DNA of 64,000 bases from Impatiens glandulifera. Taxonomy: Eukaryota; Streptophyta; Magnoliopsida; Ericales; Balsaminaceae. Both the position numbers and the translations under genes were made by a program. This document shows positions 1 to 10,893 of this stretch, piece by piece. Numbering within the stretch: the stretch's first letter is position 1; every line of letters begins with the position of its first letter. The stretch lies in the NCBI RefSeq assembly GCF_907164915.1, contig NC_061865.1:57866587-57930586 (forward strand), written 5' to 3'. The notes under the pieces were generated by a model. The model ran no database searches. It was not told the DNA's origin and saw only the letters and a program-made list of their open reading frames with translations.

Positions 1-547
1 AAAAAATATTAAGATTACATAATAAATAATAATTTATTTTATAGAAATCATTTAAGGTAAGTCTATTCATAATAGTGATTTTGAAGAGAAAAAAAATCAC
101 GAATTCTAGAATATGTTATAACTCTGTGAAAGTAATGGTAGGTTAGATATATATATATTTATTGAGAGTCAATGGTAATTTCGAACCCTTTTTTCGAACC
201 ATAGGTCCATATAATCTGATACTTTTTGTTAGGGCCATTTGAGATTTTTATTTTTGAATCTTACAATTTGGGGTTTCTTATTATCAGGTTGGTACAAAAT
301 GAGGTTTACCCTAATGAATATGAACGTTCATAAAAAAAAATATTGCGTAACTTACAATAATAAAAATAGTACTCACGTAATTCTTGTAATTATAAATTAT
401 TTTTATATTTAATTATACATAAATAATATTATTATATAATTAATATTTTAAAGTAAATTTTGTTATTTGAAGTAAACTCTCCATTTATGAATTTACAAAT
501 AAAAATGATTCAAAAAAATTATCGATTTTGAAAGACTTATCTCACAA

Positions 548-830
548 GGGCCCGACTCTACTTTAAGAATCTTGGGCCAATTCAAATTTAAATTTTGGGC
601 TCCTAAAATAGTAATTTTTAAAAATTTTTAATAATATAAAATAAGATATAAATTATTATCAATAATGAAGTAAGAGATTAAAAAAAATAAAAAAGTTGTA
701 TATATATATTGTATAATATATATTTAATATTAAAAGAGAAATAAAAGAAATAAAATAATAATAATATAATAATATTAAATATTAAAAAATAGGCCTATAA
801 AAAAAGAAAGATAAAAAAAAGACCGACCCT
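548..830. mobile_element. Candidate hAT-like MITE, about 283 bp
   Basis: The left end reads GGGCCCGACTC and the right end reads GACCGACCCT, giving a short imperfect terminal inverted repeat. The flanks TCTCACAA and ACTCACAT share a CTCACA core, which may be a decayed 8-bp target duplication. The interior is A/T-rich without coding potential. A similar interior occurs at about 52.39-52.60 kb. An old or chance repeat remains possible. Confidence 0.4.
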
Positions 831-986
831 ACTCACATAAGTTAACTAATGTTCTATTATTTCTATCCTTATATTACATAAAATTGTTGGACAAGTTTAT
901 TTAGGTTGGGTTTTCCCCTCGTATCTAATTATTGTTCAAGGTAAATATTTCTTTGTTATATTATCACAATATATTAAGGAGGTTAG

Positions 987-990
<4 letters not shown>

Positions 991-1051
<61 letters not shown>
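991..1051. repeat. (AT)n microsatellite
   Basis: About 60 bp of uninterrupted AT/TA dinucleotides, next to the sequence TTAAAATGGTCC. Confidence 0.95.
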
Positions 1052-1054
<3 letters not shown>

Positions 1055-1139
1055 AAATGGTCCATATAATAATGAAAATTTTCAATTATGATTTACTTTC
1101 AACAAAATAAAATAAAAAAATTTATAAATATTAATAGAA

Positions 1140-1345
1140 TTAACGCCAAAGTGTGAATTAAATATTTGATTAACCAAAGTGAAAGTGTAAATTCACAATA
1201 TTAGATATTTATTCATAAAAATATGTCATGAGATATATGAAAATATAAATTGTTTTTACCGAAATGAATAAAATATGAAATAAGAATGAATTTATTTTTT
1301 ATTTTAATATATTATTCATGATTTATTAAAAATTTTAAATATTGA
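1140..1345. repeat. Outlying decayed unit of the 8.7-10.5 kb repeat family
   Basis: The string AACCAAAGTGAAAGTGTAAA followed by a TCAC motif matches units of the array near 9.2 kb. The following ATGATTTATTAAAAA block, with GAATACATATT after it, matches the array's right border near 10.53-10.59 kb. The repeat family was therefore once present on both sides of the ubiquitin-like gene. Confidence 0.5.
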
Positions 1346-2054
1346 ATACATATTATTATTATTTTTTTTATTAAACTTTTATATATATATATTTTTATCA
1401 GTGTAGTACTTGATTAAGTTTTTTATCAAATTTATTTAAGTAAATAAGACAATAACACTAAATTTTAAGTCCTTCAAGATAAAAAAAATTAAAATATCAA
1501 GCTAATTTTAAATATATATTCTTTCTATAAGTATCCATCAAAGCTAAAAATGAATTAAAATGTTATATTTGAGGTGAATATTTATATATTTTTATTTAAA
1601 AAAGTATTTATAAAATTAATTATAAGATTTATTTATAAAATATAAAAATTGTATTAATTTATATTATTTATATCTCTAATTACCCCTAACAAAATAAAAA
1701 ATAATAAATATGATGAGAAAAAATAAAAATAAAAAATTAAATTAAATAGGAGAGAAAGAAAAAGTTTAATATTAGTGCAGAAAGAAACTGAATGAACCTT
1801 AATTTTTTTTTTCCGATTAAGAAATTATAAATTTAAGTTAAAATGGGACTACAGAATATAAAAAAAAAAATGATTAGGGCTTATTATTGTGAAATAGATG
1901 TATCTTACAAATAATAAGTTTTAACCATTGAATTCCCTATTCACATACATTATTTTTTTAAATATACAATGTAATATATTATTATTTTTTTTTTCTAAAA
2001 GGGAATATATAAATTTTATATGTGAATATGTATATTTGTTTAATAATATGTTCC

Positions 2055-2058
<4 letters not shown>

Positions 2059-2094
<36 letters not shown>
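2059..2094. repeat. (TA)n microsatellite
   Basis: About 36 bp of TA repeats. They produce a spurious tyrosine/isoleucine reading frame on the minus strand. Confidence 0.9.
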
Positions 2095-2098
<4 letters not shown>

Positions 2099-2276
2099 GA
2101 ATAATTTTTTAAAGATATTCTAATTAATGCAATTTGATAATTTATAGTCAAGTCTAATGCAATTTGAAGTTGATTTGCTTGGTTAATCTTTTACACAATA
2201 TATATATTATATTATAAATATAATATAGTCTATATTTACAAATACCTAATTAACATAATATACCTTCTTCAAATTG

Positions 2277-2286
2277 TATATATATT
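2277..2286 (+). promoter_or_regulatory. TATA-box candidate of the ubiquitin-like gene
   Basis: A TATATATATTC-type block lies about 40 bp before the ATG at 2320 and is followed by a C/T-rich CATCACCTCCTCAC leader, as is common at plant start sites. The surrounding DNA is rich in TATA, so the match alone is weak. Confidence 0.35.
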
Positions 2287-2319
2287 CATCACCTCCTCAC
2301 TTTTTGATATACAGAAATA

Positions 2320-2580
2320 ATGGAGGTGATTTTCGCTCCAACAGAAGGAGAGGATTTTCCAATGGAAATAGGTTATTTCGACTCAATGCGTGAGATCAAG
2401 AAAAAGATAGAGACGACAAAGAGAATTCCTGCGTCAAAACAGACATTCGTTTTTAATAACATACTTCTTCCGGACAGTCTCAATGTTCAATCAAGCAACA
2501 TTGTTATTGGATCGCAAATTCGACTTCTTATCTATCCGGAAACGTATAGAAGCTGGCGACTCCAAATGGGTTATACGTAG
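2320..2580 (+). CDS. Small ubiquitin-like domain protein, 86 aa, single exon
   Basis: The protein spans about one ubiquitin fold. Residues 1-7 form a first beta strand (MEVIFAP) and residues 12-19 a second (DFPMEIGY). Residues 22-35 look like the main helix (SMREIKKKIETTKR), followed by IPASKQ where ubiquitin has IPPDQQ. A strand TFVFNNILLPD follows, and the last strand ends in QIRLLIYP, where ubiquitin has the HLVLRLRGG tail. There is no C-terminal Gly-Gly, so conjugation to targets is unlikely; a domain-only adaptor or a remnant of a larger Ubl protein is more plausible. A TATA-like block lies about 40 bp upstream. The stop TAG comes directly before a possible GT donor, so no further in-frame exon is needed. 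Base composition is clearly less AT-rich than its surroundings, which supports coding. The family is a confident call; the particular gene is not recognised. Confidence 0.75.
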   Translation: MEVIFAPTEGEDFPMEIGYFDSMREIKKKIETTKRIPASKQTFVFNNILLPDSLNVQSSNIVIGSQIRLLIYPETYRSWRLQMGYT

Positions 2581-3441
2581 GTTTAAAATTTTATTTAATT
2601 TATTACAAGTATAAATAAAGTTTTTATAAAGACTATTGCAATTAGTCTATTTCATTAGCTAATTAGTTAGTTAGATTAAATAATTTAATTGGGTAGGATC
2701 CTATGTTATAAGTTATTTTAATTTTTTTTTCATGTTTTTTAGTTAATGTTATTTTAAGACTATTTATGTTTATTATATATTTGTTATTTTGTATTGAATA
2801 AAATAATATAGTCTTTTATTTCATGAGCAAGAATAATTTTTAAAGTGACTAACCTAAGCTTTTTTTATATTAATGAAACTCATTTTATTAATTTACTCAG
2901 AGAATTCTCGTATATATAATGCATGTATAAAAACAAAGATATAAAAAAAACAAATTCATAAAATCATTTATAATGATTTTAAGTTATATATATATATATA
3001 TATTCAATGGGTCAACTATTTAATAAATCATGACAAATATCAGAATAAAAAAATAAATTCAAATTAATATATATAATAATAATAACGTGGTTTAATTCAA
3101 AATTTGGGAAGTTACTAAACCCATGTACACACCCCATGTACACACGGGATTCATTTCCCTAAAATAATTATAGGTTTCTCTTCCTTAAATACGTACTATC
3201 AAACCGAAAAAAAAAAAAGCTCACTTAAATGAAAAGAATAAGGGAGAAAATATATTAATATTTAATTATTAAATATATAAATTAAATAATAAAAATTAAT
3301 CATGGTTTACTAAAATAAGCTAAATGAGCCAATTTTTGATAGTAAGTACGTTTAAAGGACCTTTTATTAGTTAGTACATACGTCTAAGTGAACTAGTTGT
3401 ACAAATACATGCATACGTCTAAGTGAGCTTTTTTCCTTATA

Positions 3442-3472
<31 letters not shown>

Positions 3473-3715
3473 TAATTTCATTTTCATTAAATATAATATT
3501 TTTTTTCATAATTAATTATATATAGAAAATTTCTCATTAATTGTATAAAATATATATTATCTGGTTAATAATTTTTATATTTTTATATATAATATTACAT
3601 ATTTAATTATTTATATAAATAAATATTTATAATATATATAAGAATATATATATATATATAATAATGTTTAATCAAAATTTTAAAAAATTTATCAGATAAA
3701 TTTAATTCTCTCCTA

Positions 3716-3764
<49 letters not shown>

Positions 3765-4231
3765 GTTATTGCGCTTAAAATATAAGAAGGAAGGTTTGAT
3801 ATATATGAAATTACCACGTTATTCTATTGCAAATATATATTTTTTATTTTCTCTCTATATAGAATCTCTCATTATATATATTATATTTTCTGCAATTAAT
3901 AATTTATAAAATATATTCCTTTCTCAATATAACTTTTTTTTTATCCTTTTTAATAATTTATTTTTATTTTATATCTTATTATATATATATATATAATATA
4001 ATATATACTTTTATTAGTAACTTACTCTTAAATCTATTCTTAATTAAAATGTTTTCTTTTTCTCTCAGTATATATAATTTTTATTTATCTCTCTTAACTA
4101 ATTTTATTTTTATTTCATCTCTAATCATATATATAAATATATTATATTTTCTTTCATCAATCATTTATATAAACATATTTTCTTTATCTCAATTTAATAA
4201 TTTCTATTTTTTAATTATTTTTTTTATTTTC

Positions 4232-4267
<36 letters not shown>

Positions 4268-4716
4268 ACTATTAAAATATAAGATCGGATATATTTAATA
4301 CACGAATTAGCTACATTGATTCTCTATCATAAATATATTCTTAATTAATTTTTTTTTTATCTCTCATCGTATATAAATATTTTCTCTTTCATATTATATA
4401 TATATAATATTATTCTCTTTCATCAATAATTATATAAGTAAATATTTTTCTCATTATAATATTTTTATCTCTTTTTAATAATAATTTTTTTAAACAAGAA
4501 TAAATTTAGGAGAGAATTAATGCTAGCATGTATCAAACCTTAATCTTATATTTTAAGTGTCATTATAAATATATAAATAAAAATATTTTTTTAATGGTTA
4601 GTCATATATATTATAAATGCATACATAAAATTATAAATATAAATTAACAATCTTGTAGTGATTGAAGTGGTAATTTTACATAATAGAGAGCATTGTTAAA
4701 ATATGCGATGAAATTA
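2581..4716. other. AT-rich spacer with microsatellites, no gene seen
   Basis: Long A/T runs, a (TTA)n tract and several short (AT)n tracts. The block at about 3.17-3.43 kb, with GGTTTACT and ACGTCTAAGTGA motifs, has a decayed relative near 55.9-56.1 kb. The plus-strand frame at 4049-4282 is low-complexity Phe/Ile/Tyr translation of T-rich DNA and is not supported. Confidence 0.6.
3718..3763. repeat. (TTA)n microsatellite
   Basis: About 15 tandem TTA/ATT trinucleotides, ending in ATTGTTATTGCGC. Confidence 0.9.
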
Positions 4717-5324
4717 CACTACAAAAAAACGCTTAATTAGCGACGAATAATTATCGACGCATAATTAACGTCGGATGTATGCGACGGATATTGAGACGAT
4801 TTAATCCACGAAAAAGCAAATCGTCGCAAAAATTATTGAAAAGAAAAAAAAATTGATTGTAAAAAATAAAGATATTATTTACCTATATCAATCATCATAG
4901 CTAAATTAAAAGGTAAATTTCTATATACTATATTTTAGATTAAATTTTCGACGAAAATATTTAGCGTCAAAGTGTCAAAGTGTTTGTTAGTCGAAAAAAC
5001 CGTAGAATATCTTGTATGAAAATTTCGCCGCAAATTTTGACACTATTTACGATATTACGTTCGACGTTAAATATAAAAGATAAAATCTCACTTAAAATAA
5101 TAAAGTAAATCAAATATAATTATTTTAAACTATTTTTTTATAAATTAATTTAATAAATTAGTATATAAAATTAATTAAAATATTTAATGATGACATAAAA
5201 AATTAATAATATCTAATATAATTATAAATTAATAATAAAACAAATCAAATCAATTATAATTACTTTAAATAATTTTTTTTATAAATAGTTAAGTATAATT
5301 AATTTTTAAAAATAATATTTTATA

Positions 5325-5666
5325 TTGACCGTCGAAAAAGACATGGATAAAATTAGATCGTGGCAAATTCAGTGGATAATAGTGGAGCGTCGAAAATTCT
5401 ATGGAAACCTAAATAATATACAAACCGACCAGACCTTCACCATACATCGTGCTTCCTCTATCACAACCGCTACTTTGATTATCGGGACTCCATCTTCTTC
5501 TGATTGTAGTAGATCGGTCAAGTTTCCCTCACATATATATGATTTATGCTCTCACGTTCTGATAAGTAGAGCCATCACTGATAGTAAGATGCCTGAATTA
5601 TGTTTGTTCTTCAATCTCGCTCTTCTAAATTGCTTTGATGTGCTTATTCGCCTTTATCTGTGGTGA
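5325..5666 (+). other. Unrecognised 113-codon open frame inside the CACTA element
   Basis: This frame starts near the end of the subterminal CGTCG-rich zone and runs into less AT-rich DNA with a C/T-rich middle. No family is recognised. The short tail at 5700-5726 (GATCGATTCTGAAGCAGAAG followed by GTTAG) could be a decayed first exon and donor of the MHF1 fragment, because MHF1 homologues have an acidic SEAE-like motif at that place. Best read as captured leader sequence or a chimeric transcript start. Confidence 0.25.
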
Positions 5667-5826
5667 TTAACCAGAACATTTAAATATGCTTGTACATTTT
5701 CTGAAAGATCGATTCTGAAGCAGAAGGTTAGTTCATGAATTCATGTATCGGATATGGAATCTCTATCTAATCAATTTCAATCTTATATTTGTCTCTCTTT
5801 TGATTCTGTGAACACTAAAAGAGAAT

Positions 5827-6321
5827 AATCTGGAAATTACTCAACCTGTCATGACTTGCATTTCAGATCTAGCCTTCAAATATGCAGGTAGGTATAGTCA
5901 TAATTTGATTCTTCTTCCGTTTTTACTGATTTCATAATAAATTGTAATCTTTTGTTGTCAAATTCTAGCTAAAATCCATCAAAATTTGGAAATTAGTTGT
6001 CGGGCATGTTAGAATTAAAGGAAACTTGAAATTTTAGGTTATAACTATTTGAAGAAAGTAAGGATAAGTGACAGATTTGATCTCTGTTGTTGTTGATCAT
6101 CTTTAATTTTCACATTTTGATGAATGTGTTGATCTCATCTGCTTAGATATTAATATATCTTACAATTTTATCAAAATGTTCTATAAATCTGCTTGAACCG
6201 GGAGGTTAATAGAAGTGTCTGTTATTTCTTGGAAAGGCAGAGCAATTGGCTAAAGATCTTGAATTATTCGCGCATCATGCTGGTCGTAAATCTGTGAATA
6301 TGGAAGATGTCATCCTTACTG
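5827..6321 (+). pseudogene. MHF1: Captured fragment of MHF1/CENP-S (histone-fold protein)
   Basis: Two exons with correct splice sites encode the heart of the CENP-S/MHF1 histone fold. Exon 5827-5887 reads NLEITQPVMTCISDLAFKYA and ends at GCAG|GTAGGT. Exon 6241-6321 follows an AG acceptor and reads EQLAKDLELFAHHAGRKSVN, then MEDVILT, and ends at G|GTGAGT. The reading frame is continuous across the 353-bp intron. In the family this region is helix 2 and the start of helix 3; MHF1 pairs with MHF2/CENP-X, acts with FANCM in DNA repair and crossover control, and is part of the inner kinetochore. The start, the remaining C-terminal exons and a stop in context are missing, so this is a transduplicated gene piece within the CACTA element. 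It could still yield transcripts or small RNAs that affect the parent gene. Confidence 0.8.
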
Positions 6322-6918
6322 GTGAGTGAAAACACTCATTCTCACTAAGATTTATTAGAAATAATTTTGTTTTTATTCCTTTATTTAACATTAAATTGCA
6401 AAACAGCCTAGTATTTGTCTTTTTCTTGATATTTCTTTTGGTAATGTAGCTGAGAGTCTTTCTATTCTGATTTTATGATTAAAATTAATATAGGGTTTTG
6501 TTATAAAATCAAGCATATGGGTATTTAGTGCTTCTTAATTGAGGATCCATTGGTTGCATTTACATTTACATTTTCTGATGTTGATTTTGTGTTTTCTTCA
6601 AGCACAGTAAATAAGAGATAGAAATATATCTTAAGAACAAGCTCTTATCATTCTAGGAGCTGTAAACCGAGTTCATATAAACACGAGAGAGTAACTGATG
6701 CTGAAATCTTTAAACTTTTTTGCCAGGGATTATTTGATTTTATATTCTCAGGAAGAAGAATATAAAGCTTTCATGCTCATTCTTTTTCTTAATTTGACAC
6801 AAATTTGATTATTTGCAGAAACGTGTAGGCATTGAGACCCGAGGCTTGAAGAAATGTGAATGTTGGCCATCGTGTAAGGTGTTGATGAACATAAATTAGG
6901 GTTTTAAGCTCTGCAAAG

Positions 6919-8200
6919 ATGGAGAAGATCTCTGGTGGAATTGAACAAGGTCGACCTATTGATGCATGCTTGCCATCGTATCTGTTAGATGACTTACAAA
7001 CCGTTTATATGCTGTCTATAGAGAAAACAATGATTTCTGGAGAATCATATGATAAACATGACATTGAATATTCAATATCACAGAAAGAATTGCAAACTTT
7101 GTGGGCTATTGGAAAACTTTTTGGACTAATTCCTGACGGTTTCTATTCAGTTCTTCCTGTGAGTGATCTATAGCTTTTTTTTATTGAAGATCCAGTTTGA
7201 TTCTAAATCTCGTAATCCATGATGCTTGGCTAGGAGAACCGTTAGACCAATAGCTGGAACAATCGTTTGTGAAACTCCTCGAGAGACAGTTGTGATAGGT
7301 TGGTTGATTTGTCTTTCTTTCTATGGATTATCATCTACCATTCTGTTACTAAATAAGATATAATATGCAATAATCATTATTTTGAGCTTCCATAACTTTA
7401 CTTTAGTTTTTAAGATAGCTGTTTTAAGTTCAATTGTCTCTTGTATTATGAGGTTTGATTGGCACTTCATAAATTATTCTTGAACCATGTACTATTGATA
7501 TGCTACAATTTCTTTAACTTGATTGTGAAACAGATCAGAATAACCCAACTGATCAGACGGGAGAAAGATCTGATTTGTCTGGTTTTGCTCCATCCATGGT
7601 AATAGAGGCGGGACTGATGGCTAGAACAGATGACCGGAGTAACAGCAAGGTCAAGGAGGAGATGGTGGAAATGCTTCTGCTAATCTTTATTAAGCCTATA
7701 TTCCAGAAGGTACTCAAAAATCTAATCCAAATTCTGGCAATGAAGAACGTGCTTAATTTATAAGGCTAGCTCTTATTTTCACATTGCTATGTTGTTTTGG
7801 TCTTCTTAACAGGTATTTGAAGCCTTTTTTTCTCCCCATATAGATCTAAGTATGAGTTGGAAGAATTTTTGAAACCAAGTTAGCTAATTTCTTTAAATTT
7901 TTCTAAGTGCTTAATTTCTTAAATTCAGCTTATCAAAGAAGATTATGGACAGTTTGCGGAATTCAAGTTCTTCATCTCATATGGTGAACTTTTCTGGTAT
8001 CTCCAATTTGTCAAAGTGTCAAAATAATCACTTCTTTCATCCATATTACAACTTAAAAAAGTTTCATCTGTTTCCACAATTCCACAATAAATCTAATAAC
8101 TTATTTTGGTGAATGAATGTTGGTGGCAGGATTATGATATTTCGAGGAGAGGATGCTGAAAGTAAAAGTGATAAAGGGACAAATTTAGAAGTGATAAATA
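6919..8200 (+). pseudogene. Second captured multi-exon gene fragment, product unknown
   Basis: An ATG at 6919 opens 80 codons (MEKISGGIEQGRPIDACLPS at the start, DGFYSVLP at the end) up to a good donor, CTTCCT|GTGAGT, near 7158. A further exon-like piece runs from an ACAG acceptor at about 7533 to CCAGAAG|GTACTC at 7708 (SGFAPSMVIEAGLMARTDD and onward, ending in KPIFQKV). Smaller acceptor-bounded pieces follow at about 7929 (LIKEDYGQFAEFKFFISYGE) and 8131. The intervening DNA is T-rich and intron-like. I do not recognise the protein. It could be host-derived or the element's own degenerate accessory gene. Splice signals and lower AT content argue that it came from a real gene. Confidence 0.45.
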
Positions 8201-8710
8201 TGTTTTAATTTTGATGAATTTGTTTAAGATTTAATTTGAATTTATTTTGTGATAAATGGATTATTGATGATACTATTTTTTTTTGTATGTTTATTTATTA
8301 GGTTATTATGTTTTATATTTACTATTTAATTTTAATGTAATTTATTTAAATATAATATAAAAATAATTAGGTAAAAAAATTAAAATAATAATATATTTAA
8401 AAAATAATATTTTCTACGGATATTCCCATGAATAAGTTGGGATATAAGTAGGAAATAACGTCGAAAAAATTAGAAAATTTAATTCTTCGGTCAAATTTTT
8501 TATCACAATGTTTCTCACAAACATCGTCGCAAATAATATAGTGGAAAATTCGTCGCAAATACTTTTCCGACTAAATATTTCTCCGTCGGAGTATTAGCGA
8601 CACACAAATTTGCAAAAAAAAAAATTAGATGAAAAAAACGTCGCAAATTATATATTCGTCAGTAATTCCGTAGATAAATTTCGTCGAAAATACACTATTT
8701 TCTTGTAGTG

Positions 8711-10520
8711 TTAGTGATTGGTTAATGACATTCACGATATGGAATGAGATGGTTTTGAGTTTGTTGATTTAATTAAAGTGAAAGTGTAAGGTCACGAGAT
8801 TATAGAGGTTAATTGAGGTGGATAAAAATATGGAATGAGATGATTGATAGTGAAAATGAGTATGATACACAATGAGAGGTCAATTGGGGATTGGTGGCCA
8901 AAATAAGGGTAAAAAAGATTAGTAATGTACCAAAGTAAAAGTTTAAGGTCCAGGTCCGATTTGGTGGATAAATGTGGAATGAGATGTGGTCAATTGAAGT
9001 GATGATAAGTAAGTCAGGCTGTTTATTGTAAAATATGTGAGGAAATTGATTGTTTGACATTCACGAGATTAAGAGGTCGATTGGGATAGATGGTTAAAAT
9101 ATGCTATGAATGAAATTAGGGGTTGAGTAAATGACATTCACTATATGGAATGACATGGTTTGGAGTTTGTTGATTTGACCAAAGTGAAAGTGTAAAATCA
9201 CGAGATTATAAAGGTCAATTGAGGTGGATAAAAATATGAAATGAGATGGTTGGTTAGTCGAAGTGAGGATAAGTAAGTCGGGTTATTTATTGTAAAATAT
9301 GTGAGGAGTGAGTTGTTTGACCAAAATAAAAGTAAAGTCTCGAAATGAGAGATCAATTGAGATTGGTGAATAAAATGTGGAATGTAATGGTTAGTTAGTC
9401 GAAGTGAGTATGCCACAAAATGAGAGGTTGATTGGGGATTGGTGGGTCAAAGTGATGATAAAATATATTGGTAATGTACCAATGTGAAAGTTTAAGGTCT
9501 CGGTATGAGAGGTCCAATTAGGGTGGATAAATGTGGAGATGAGATAGATGGTTGGTTAGTCGAAGTGAGAATAAATAAGTCGGGTTGTTTATAGTAAAAT
9601 ATGTGAGGAGATGGATTGTTTAATCAAAATGAAATAAAGTCTCGAGATGAGAGGTCGATTGAGATTGATGGGATAAAAAGTTGGAATGAGACTGTTAGTT
9701 AATCGAAGTAAGTAAGGTTGCGCGTGAGATGAGAGGTCGATTGGTGATTGATGGGAAAAAGAGATTTATAATGTTGGAGATGGTTGGTTTAACCAAAATT
9801 AAAGTGTGTAAGGTCATAATATGATGGGTTGATTATGGTGTGTATAAATATGAAAGGAGATGGTTAGTTAACCGAAGTGAAGATAAAAAAGTTAGGTTGT
9901 ATATTGTAAAATAAGTGAGTAGTTGGGTCACGAGATAAGAGGTCGGTTTGGGATTGGTGACCAAATTAAGAGTAAAAGATATTCGTATAATATTGAAGAT
10001 GGTTGATTTACCCGAAGTGAAAGTGTAAGGTCATAGATGAGAGGTCGATTATTGAGGTGGATAAATGTGAAATGAGATTGATGGTTAGCTGAATTGAGAA
10101 TAAAGAAGGTCGGGTTCTATATTGGAAAATATGTTAGGAGATGAGTTGTTTGACAAAGTGAAAGTAAGGTCTCGAGATGAGATGTCGATTATGAATTGGT
10201 GGATAAATGTGGAATGAGATGATTTTGGATTAGTCGAAGTGAAAATAAGGTAAAAATATGCAAAAAAAATAGTTGTTTGACCGAAGTAAATGTTAAGGTC
10301 ATGAGGTGAGAAATACGATATTTGAATTGGTAAATAAATGTGGAATGAGATGATTGGTAAGTCGAAGTGCTTAAGGTCAAGAGATGAGAGGTCAATTGAG
10401 CATTGATGGGCTAAAGTGAGGGTAAAAAGAGATTAATAATATTTGAGATTTTTGATTTAACCAAAGTGTAAGATGAGTTGTTTTATTGAAGTGAATAAAA
10501 TGTGGAATGAGAGTGTTTAA
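8711..10520. repeat. Decayed tandem array, loose period about 395 bp with shorter sub-repeats
   Basis: The same phrases recur many times in changing order: GGTGGATAAATGTGGAATGAGATGG, TTGGTTAGTCGAAGTGAG, AAGTCGGGTTGTTTATTG, and AAAGTGAAAGTGTAAGGTCACGAG-type blocks followed by GAGAGGTCGATTG. The pair ATGACATTCAC-GATATGGAATGAGATGG at about 8736 and its near copy at about 9131 define a unit of about 395 bp; shorter units are nested within it. Open frames on the minus strand here (8809-9060, 9198-9416, 10189-10395) are by-products of the repeat and differ between units. The CACTA element inserted into the left end of this array. Function unknown; a minisatellite or the inside of an old transposon are both possible. 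Confidence 0.75.
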
Positions 10521-10893
10521 TTTTTTTTATAATATATTATTGATGATTTATTAAAAACTTTAATCATTGAATACATATTTTAAAATTATTATATATTTTT
10601 ATTGAATTTATTTTGTTTATATTTTTTTTTGAGAGATCAAATATTGGGTGCATGAAAATCCTCCTAGTAATTATTAATTTTTATTTTTATTTTTTCTCCA
10701 TCTTATAAATATATTTATTAGTTCTAATTAATATTTTTTTCTCTCTATTTTAAAAGTTAAAAATATAAAAAGTTAATATCTATACCAAAATTTGTTGAAA
10801 GATGGTTTAATTAATTATATAAAGAATTGAACTTTTTGGGAAGGGACAAATCCTGTTAAAAAAAAAGATGTTACATAATTTTAACTAATTAAA
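10521..10893. other. AT-rich stretch between the array and the transposase remnant
   Basis: Contains the ATGATTTATTAAAAACTTTAA block, which also occurs near 1.32 kb, and otherwise T/A runs. No gene seen. Confidence 0.5.

Larger units (their letters stand above)
1..2270. other. AT-rich intergenic DNA left of the ubiquitin-like gene
   Basis: No convincing coding region is visible. The stretch is dominated by A/T runs and contains a candidate MITE (548-830), two (AT)n tracts and one isolated relative of the repeat array seen near 9 kb. The minus-strand open frame at 1921-2151 is only translated (AT)n and is not a gene. Confidence 0.6.
4717..8710 (+). mobile_element. Pack-CACTA: non-autonomous CACTA transposon with captured host exons
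   Basis: The left end is CACTACAAAAAAACGC. The right end, read on the other strand, is CACTACAAGAAAATAGTG. Both are flanked by the 3-bp target duplication TTA (4714-4716 and 8711-8713), the hallmark of CACTA (En/Spm) elements. The subterminal 300-400 bp on each side is dense in CGTCG/GCGACG words (for example TCGTCGCAAA), as expected for transposase-binding repeats. The 3.99 kb carries no recognisable TNP2 transposase. Instead it holds intron-containing fragments of at least two host-like genes (MHF1 at 5827-6321 and an unrecognised gene at 6919-8200). An intact paralogous empty site near 9.09-9.15 kb matches both flanks joined at TTA, confirming the insertion point. Movement would need a transposase supplied in trans. 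Confidence 0.9.

Noticed and set aside
4049..4282. Plus-strand open frame rich in Phe, Ile, Ser and Tyr
   Set aside because: It is a translation of T-rich and (TA)n DNA with no domain, start context or conservation.
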